Of a stretch of DNA of 64,000 nt, positions 57,001 to 64,000 are shown piece after piece. The notes under the pieces are model-generated. The model searched no databases, was not told the origin of the DNA, and saw only the letters and a list, made by a program, of their open reading frames with translations. The position numbers and the translations under genes were made by a program. Source of the stretch: Glycine soja (Eukaryota > Streptophyta > Magnoliopsida > Fabales > Fabaceae); assembly GCF_004193775.1 (NCBI RefSeq), contig NC_041003.1, positions 50,458,111 through 50,522,110 on the forward strand. Reading direction: 5' to 3'. Numbering within the stretch: the first letter of the stretch is position 1; every line of letters starts with the position of its first letter.

Positions 57001-60000
57001 AAAGAATAATAAATTAAATATTTCTCAAGAATTAAAAGCATATTTTATTGGCCAGAGAGAGAGAGAGACTATTTTGTTATACAAAGACACAACATTTTCC
57101 TATTCAAATATGAATCTGGGCACCAATATATTGATTGCGGTTGGTAACGTGATTTGAAAGTGGGGGGTCCAAAGCCATGATTGGTAATGTGTTGTATGCA
57201 CCAAACAAATGCCATAATATATATACCACGTCGTTGTCTCATCGGTCACTTCTTTTTTCACATTGTTCTTCTGTTTTACGTTTCTAAATTCTACATGCAT
57301 GCATGCTAGTTTCTACCAGCATCCACAATTACAAAAGCATGCAAAAAGAACATAACAATCATCTTCATCGTCTTAGGGAATACCCGTAATCCGTAGTTAA
57401 TATTCTATAATTATTCTATCGTATCTGTCTTGTGGGCTACCCGCCGTATCTGCATTGAGTTGGTTCTGTAACTTACTAACTTTTGTATGGCATACACAGT
57501 ATATCGTATTTTCGCAAGGAGAATATAAATGTGAAAATCATCTATATATATGCAATGTGAAATCAAATTACTGCATGCTACCAGAGTCATACAGTAATAA
57601 TCAATATCGCCCAACCCAATAATTTATCTTATCATTATTGAGTTGTTGATTGGATGCCTTTGCTTGCATTTACCACTCCATCATATGCTTCGCCAGTACT
57701 CAAAATCGATCTCAAATCTCTATTGAGACAATTATTGCAGCACTCCTGTTTTGTTTTCTTCAATTTTCCATTATTCACCAAGAAAATGAACACGGTACCT
57801 TTTGTTCTAAATTTTCTTTTAAAATTTTATCCAAATATTATTTTTTTTATTTTTACACCCACAGTTAATAAAAAAATCATCTTAAAAGTCTTTTCGGTAA
57901 AATTTGTCAGTAAAGTACTTTTTAAAAAAATGTAAAATGAATAAAAAGTTTCTTTGTAAGTTAAAGTTAACTTATATATATAATTCAATATTTATAAAAA
58001 CTCGTCCAACTTATAAAAAAAGGAGATATACAAGTTAATTTTAATTTATAAAAAAAAGTTAGTTTGATTCATTTTACTGTTTTTATCTTATAAGTACTTA
58101 TTTGTACCAAAAAATCTTATAAGTACTTATTAAGAAATTTATCTAATCAAAACCTTAAACATGTTTTTTAAATGAATTACTTAAAAATTAACAAATTTTT
58201 TTATATATTACAGTTTGTGATTGAAAGATGTATAAATTTTTTTACACCGACGATATATTCTATATAAATTCTTATTTTAAATATATTTTACAGGGTGAAA
58301 TATGAGTACTTACAAAATAACGTAAACAAAAAAAATGAATAATTTCAGTAAAAAATATGAATAATTATATTGGCTTTTTGCATATATAATATAGTCTTTT
58401 TGTTTAATTAAATGAAAAGGATAAAATAGGTCCAAACTTTTTAAAATCGGACTATATGTTAAACTGGTGATGACAATAATTTAAGGTTTAATGATTTAAT
58501 TATGGTTGAACTAGTAATAATTAAATAATATTATTTTAATTTATAATATATATTAAGCAATATTTAAAGAGGAAATATTCATGATTTTGTAATACTAAAA
58601 GTTAAATTTCAATTATAAATATCACTGCTTATGTTTTTTATGTAAATATCAATACTCGTGTTTATAATAAACGTTTTGTGAAAATCATTATTCATTAAGT
58701 TAGATATTTAAATAATTATAAAAGAAGAAAAAAATTCCAACCCCATTTTAATAGATTTATGGATTTATTCTTGTCTCTTTGAATGTATTGCATTTGTTCA
58801 CTCTCATGAGTAAGTGAGAATTTATGAATTTTATGTATTACAAAATCTTGTGATCGAATTTGGCAAGATTCACTCATGATGGTATCGTAGAGATCGGGCT
58901 ATACGATGTCAATCTTTTCTCTCAAGATAATGTATATGATCTTATATTTTTCCTATAATAAATATTTTTTTAATTTTAGGGTATTATCTTTATCTTTGGA
59001 CTGGAAGATAAAATTTATCTCTTATTTTATTTAAATATGCTAGATATTTGGAATTTGAATAGGATACTCGAACGACCACCGAGTACGACAACTTCCGAAT
59101 CCTGACTAGTACACAAAATCTTGTTTTTAATAATTAAAAATAATATATATGTTAATAATATAAAGCTTTTTTACACTATTTAATTATAAATTATTATTTG
59201 GTAAATTTGTTGATATTTAATAATAATTATCTAAAGTCATATAAAAAATTATTTTAAAATTGTTAATACTATAAAAACTTTTACATTAACAATACATATC
59301 AATTAAACTCAAATAAAAATCCAAGAAATTAATTTCGCTAAAAGATAGTGATATACAAAAATTATACGTGGACTATAATGGAGAGATAAAAGCGAAGTTA
59401 ACCTCTAATCTAATAGGTAAAAGAATAATCTTTGTACCGCGGCTAAATGCCAGTGGAAAACTACTAAAGTTAATATTTTTTTCCGGACTTAAATAAGCTT
59501 TCGGTCATTATAAAATAGGAAATTTATTTTAATCATTTAAACATCATTTTTAGTTCTTATAAATTTTAAATTTTAAAACAGCAAAGAGTAAAATAAAAAA
59601 AATGCAGGACTAAAATAAAAAAAAAAACCCCTATTTTTTAGAGATTAAAAGGTTATTTAGTATTTTTTTTTAAAATACATGAATTTGGGGAACAAATCTT
59701 AAAATATGTGCTTAAGGGTCATGTTCATGTACCCGTGCCGTAGAATAACTAGTTTTTTTTTTTTTATGTAGCTCTTTATATGGATGATTTAGATACTGAC
59801 CACGCACTTTAGTTGTTTTCTCCAGTAAAGCAGCAACAAAAAAGAAAATCATGTTTAGTGACAAAAGTTTCAAGGAATACAATACATGCGGCAATACTGT
59901 GGATGAAATTGTTACAAATCTGAAATGAAATGAATTCTATGTTCTTGACTTCTCAAAATTCTTTTCTTGCATCGTATGTTCTTTGTACCTCCTTACACCA

Positions 60001-60930
60001 AACTTTGACACTACTTGTCCCGTGTTTGGTTTCAAATAATAATACATCATATGTTCATAGAAAAAATCTCAAACTTCTTTAAGGATTAAACATATAATCA
60101 TGAAAATCCAATAAAACAAATTTACCTTGTTAGTTCATAATCGGGACAAAAACTTTCAAATTGGTTATGCAAAATATTCTTTACTTTTTTAAAAAAAAAA
60201 ATTGTACAGTATGTTGTTTGCCAGTTTGATATTATTCTCCTCGATCCTCAGACGGACAAAACATGTATTCAATCACCTTTTATAAAATATATGGAAGATA
60301 GAATGTCATATCGAGAAATCTAGATAATTATTATTTGCTATGTCATGAAGTTTCTAACTGAAAGAATAATTCAAAATTAATTTTTTTCCCCTTTTGTTTT
60401 ACTTGATTACCGTATCACTTTATCTAACAATATAATAAAGTAAGATTAAATTAGTACCTCATGAGTTTGCTGTATGGAAATATTAATATATAGTATAGTC
60501 TTTTGAGACAATGGAATACCTCAATCTATACACTCCACATATCAAAAATCGATGTTGCTAGATGCGATGCGTAGATTTTGCTGCCAAACTATATAACAGA
60601 TAGATTACTAGAGATAGACTATTATTGGTATTAGATCTTCTGGTTCCGCCGCTCAGATCATAAAATGGGAAAGTCCTGCTGAAAATACTTCATCATTTAT
60701 GCTGGGAATACAATGAGGGTAAAATATTTGGAAAGATTTTTATTAACATAATATAAGTTAATTTTTTTAAGAGAACATAATACGAGTATAAGTTAATTAA
60801 TTATTCGACATTGTATATTTTTTTTGGTGGACATTCGACATTTTATATATTAACATAAGATTTAATCTATTCATCTTTATTTAAAGTGAGATTTAATACC
60901 TAATTATAATTTATTGTAAGAAAATAATAC

Positions 60931-61338
60931 ATATTTATAATTAAAAGGTGTCCATATATCACATATATATTATAGGTAAAGAAGAAAACTAGCAAGACAA
61001 ATGTAATTTATGCTATAAGTAAGAAAGTGTTGATTAATGGAATTTATGGTCTTTGTTACCCTCCTTTCCTACACCTCAATCCTTTCCCTTAATTCCCTCG
61101 CCATTCTCTCTCACAACACCCCCACTCCCTTTTCTCCCTTCTTTTTTCATGCACTCCAATCCCCAAATCTTTCAAGTCAATTTTTTTTCATAGGAGGAAG
61201 GTTTTTTGTTGGCAAAAATTGTATACCAAGCTATATAAAATAGACATTATAAGCTAAAATTAACCATATGAGTAAAAAATTATGCTCGGTCAAACGAACC
61301 AATGGAAGCACAGCATTTTAAAAGTAAACAACAAAATC

Positions 61339-61404
<66 letters not shown>

Positions 61405-62160
61405 GTGAAAAAAAAATACAACAAAAATATAATTTTGTTGTATACTTTTATAACTGAGTGGTATTTTTGTTACATGTATTTTTTCACCACAAACAGAATT
61501 CTATTATACAAATATATCATATGATCGTATTTTCATTGTTTATGTTTTTCACCCATATATATATATATATATGCAATAAAAACATGATTATATTATATAT
61601 TTATATAACAAAAATGTATTTCCATGGAAAAGGTAATTTTGGAAATAAGTAAAACCCACCACATAGGTGGTGAGAATAGTAAAATTCAGAGTGAGAATAA
61701 TAATCTCCTCTCTCTAGCAATCAGTCGATTACTGACACTCTGTTCGTACTTCTTCACTCCTACTTGCTTTGATGTAAGGGTTACGAGAATACTACCATCA
61801 ACCATGAAGTGATGTTCTAAAAAACCCAGGAATGCAGGTTTCTCTCCCTAGTCAATAGAATTGAAATAGGACATCTCACCCTTTTTCCATTATTATTATT
61901 ATTATTATTATTATATAAAAAGAAAGATGGAAAGGAAGAAGAGTCACGTGAAAGAAAAAGAAAGAATAATGATGTATAAACATTACATGTCATTTGATAT
62001 TTTGAGAAAAGAAAAGAGAAACATACAAATAATTAAATGTGATAAAAAAATGCAATAAAAAATATGAAAAGAGACAAGAGATGTTATATAGGTATTTATA
62101 ATTAAAGGGTGTACATGTGTTATAGGTCAAGAAGAAAACTAGACAAATGCAATTTATGGT
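60931..62160. repeat. pair of imperfect direct repeats flanking 1.1 kb
   Basis: Copy 1 (60931-61013) and copy 2 (62092-62160) share TATTTATAATTAAA(A/G)GGTGT, TTATAGGT(A/C)AAGAAGAAAACTAG, and AGACAAATG(T/C)AATTTATG in the same order. The spacing between copies is about 1.16 kb. Confidence 0.65.
61344..61401. repeat. (TA)n microsatellite
   Basis: About 29 uninterrupted TA units, the longest in the window. Confidence 0.95.
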
Positions 62161-63120
62161 ATTGAATTATTTTTTACGTAAAAGTTAATTAAGGAGATGA
62201 AAACAAAGGTGCTCACTTTTCTTTCTATATAAAAAAAAAAAAATAGAAGTCAAAGAGAGGATGGGATCAGCTGGAGAATATGCATATAGGCTTACCAATC
62301 TATTAGGCTTTAAAGTAAAGTAATGAGGACTTTGTGCAGATGAAATCAGAGAGAGAGGATATTCTTTTCTTTCCACTCATCTGATGGGGCAAGCATTTTA
62401 ATCATAATGTTGTTATGGGAATGTGGGAAAGTTAGGAGAGCCTTGGCCTTGGAGCGTCCCCAAATTTCAAATGTGAATCATTCGTGTGTTATTGCTCTGA
62501 ATCTGAAGACTGAGTGGGTCAGGTCAATTGCAATGAGGTCTTCTTGGCTTGGACCCCACAAAGGCTTTGTTATTTGCGTTTTGACCTCTTGTAAAGCTAT
62601 TTATTTTTCATGTTTGGTCAAGTTTTGTCCAAGTATATATATGTGCATGTGATTGATTATTGCGGGATCTGCCAATTTATACGAATCCCCTCTGTCTTTT
62701 CTATTATAAAAAAAGTTTTAGTTACACTGTTCAGTGTTTTAATTCATGTTTTTTTTTTGTTCCCAGCTAGTTACAGTATTGAATTCAAATCTTTATAATA
62801 AATTGTAAAAGCACTTTAAATATTTGTATTCAACGAGTTAGGCTTAAAGGATGCTTGATAACGATTATGGTTAGAGGAATTACTTAAAATAAACTTCTTA
62901 AATACTGTCTAGAAAGTAACTATATATTTCTTTCTTTAAATGAGGTAAACTAGTCTGTATCAATGCTATTGCGATTGTATTGTGATTGTCCACACTCTAC
63001 ATACACAGAGGAATTTCATTTAATTTGATGGTAATATTTAATGGTAGCCCATTACATTGTCTTTTATAAGTGATTGCCCAAAGGCCGAACCAAACCCAAA
63101 AGAGAGTCAGTTCTGACACT

Positions 63121-63230
63121 CACGTGCAGGGCACATGTGATGCAATGCAGACCCAGTCAGAGCCCACCATGCATGCAGGTGCAATGGAAGGCATTAAGCC
63201 AACCTCATTGAGATATTCTGGCTATAAAAG
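63121..63230 (+). promoter_or_regulatory. promoter-like cluster: G-box, RY element and TATA box
   Basis: CACGTG at 63121-63126, a CACATGTG palindrome at 63132-63139, the RY element CATGCATG at 63168-63175, and CTATAAAAG at 63222-63230 lie in promoter order within 110 bp. RY plus G-box is typical of B3/bZIP-controlled seed promoters. No large coding frame follows within the window, so the transcript may be non-coding, start with a 5' UTR exon, or extend past 64000. Confidence 0.4.
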
Positions 63231-64000
63231 TTGCTCTGCTTTCCCTTCCCTTCAATTTCTGAGAGACTCAGACCATTTCTTGGAATTAAAACATATATGT
63301 AATTCTTTTATAATATTTGAATAATTAAAAATAAATAAATTTTAATACTTTCAGCTAGTAAATATTGATGGGAAAGGGAGTCATAAAGGAGAGAGGCAGA
63401 AGCCGTAGGTCTTTTTCATGGATTACGTTGGGCTCAAGAACATAGGTCTTCAAAATATAATATTTGAGTTTGATTGTGACACAGTTCTGAATGGAATCTA
63501 AACAAGGTTTACAGAAATTACGAACTTCAATGTTCTTCTATCTAAATGTAGAATTTCATTTTCTAATTTTTCAAACACAATATCATTAGAAGACCAACGA
63601 AATTATTGCTCGTTTCTTAGTAAGGACATCAAATTCTTATGTTTGTATCAAGTTTTTGATAATATTCACGGTTGTATCTTTCATCTTACTATTAATAATG
63701 AGTTAATTTTCTTCCTTAAAAAAAATGTGAGCTCCCCTTTTAAAATCATCAAAGTTAAACTGAATCTACGACTTTAGGAGTATTTAGAAAGTAACACTTT
63801 CTAGTGCGGTCTTTACTTTCAACTTTACACCACAAAACACAAGTCATTAAGGAATAAAAAAAAAGATTTGTGACTACTATTGTAGATAATTAGTATATTT
63901 TATTAAATATGAATGATGAAATAACATTGACATAATCAATTAAGGAATCTAAGATCTTAATTATGATGATATAAAAAAAACAAGAAAAAAAAACTAGCGT
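63231..64000. other. end of window, no gene recognised
   Basis: Downstream of the TATA-like site there is a pyrimidine-rich stretch, a possible intron acceptor TTTCAG at about 63349-63354, and a small frame from ATG 63370 of 25 codons. None of it resembles a known protein. Confidence 0.35.

Larger units (their letters stand above)
54067..63120. other. 9-kb gene-poor AT-rich region
   Basis: Only small open frames with no family resemblance. Items seen: a GA microsatellite at about 57056-57068; a TA microsatellite at 61344-61401; an (ATT)n run at about 61889-61912; and an 80-bp direct repeat at 60931-61013 and 62092-62160. The segment at 56340-56520 is similar in style to legume dispersed repeats, but I could not define it. 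Confidence 0.5.

Noticed and set aside
62407..62652. 81-codon frame beginning MLLWECGKVRRALALE
   Set aside because: Composition is less AT-biased than its surroundings, but there is no family match and no exon structure, so it is not called as a gene.

Overview
This is a window of plant nuclear DNA. The genes have short exons and AT-rich GT-AG introns, plant-specific families are present (UGT, JAZ, BSK, DUF630/632), and the intergenic DNA is AT-rich and full of retrotransposon relics. The gene sequences and a roughly 1.3 kb LTR family carrying CGCTTAGCG-like motifs suggest a legume, most likely Glycine (soybean or wild soybean). That species call is inference from memory, not a database match.

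Genes, left to right: an intronless UGT71-type UDP-glycosyltransferase (minus, 580-1971), divergent from an eight-exon choline-phosphate cytidylyltransferase (plus, 3197-6246); an eight-exon RING-CH membrane protein, probably an E3 ubiquitin ligase (plus, 8254-14457); a three-exon non-canonical JAZ/TIFY repressor (plus, 19168-20172); a decayed UGT82A-like pseudogene (minus, 21115-22110, with a possible N-terminal scrap near 22.8-23.0 kb); a seven-exon brassinosteroid-signalling pseudokinase of the BSK family (minus, 30604-40027); and a four-exon DUF630/DUF632 protein (minus, 45053-49241). All exon chains were assembled by hand. In each, exon lengths sum to a multiple of three and the frame stays open across every junction.

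Mobile DNA: two solo LTRs of one family in opposite orientation (15779-17078 and 33133-34411), each with near-matching 5-bp flanking duplications; an array of LTR/primer-binding-site-like repeats, a copia-like fragment and one of the solo LTRs inside the 6.9-kb fourth intron of BSK; a 5'-truncated LINE remnant (52.27-54.07 kb) whose reverse transcriptase has YADN in place of YADD; and a smaller LINE-like remnant in intron 4 of the RING-CH gene. There are also several local tandem duplications and long TA microsatellites.

The genes are independent plant loci, not an operon or one pathway. Loose links are hormone signalling (JAZ for jasmonate, BSK for brassinosteroid), metabolism (UGT, CCT) and protein turnover (RING-CH). 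The last 10 kb has no recognisable protein gene, but a promoter-like cluster (G-box, RY element, TATA box) lies at 63.12-63.23 kb. I saw no convincing previously undescribed system. The most unusual items are the repeat-packed BSK intron, the GC-AG intron in CCT, the divergent JAZ and the (GAT)15 tract in the DUF630/632 gene.
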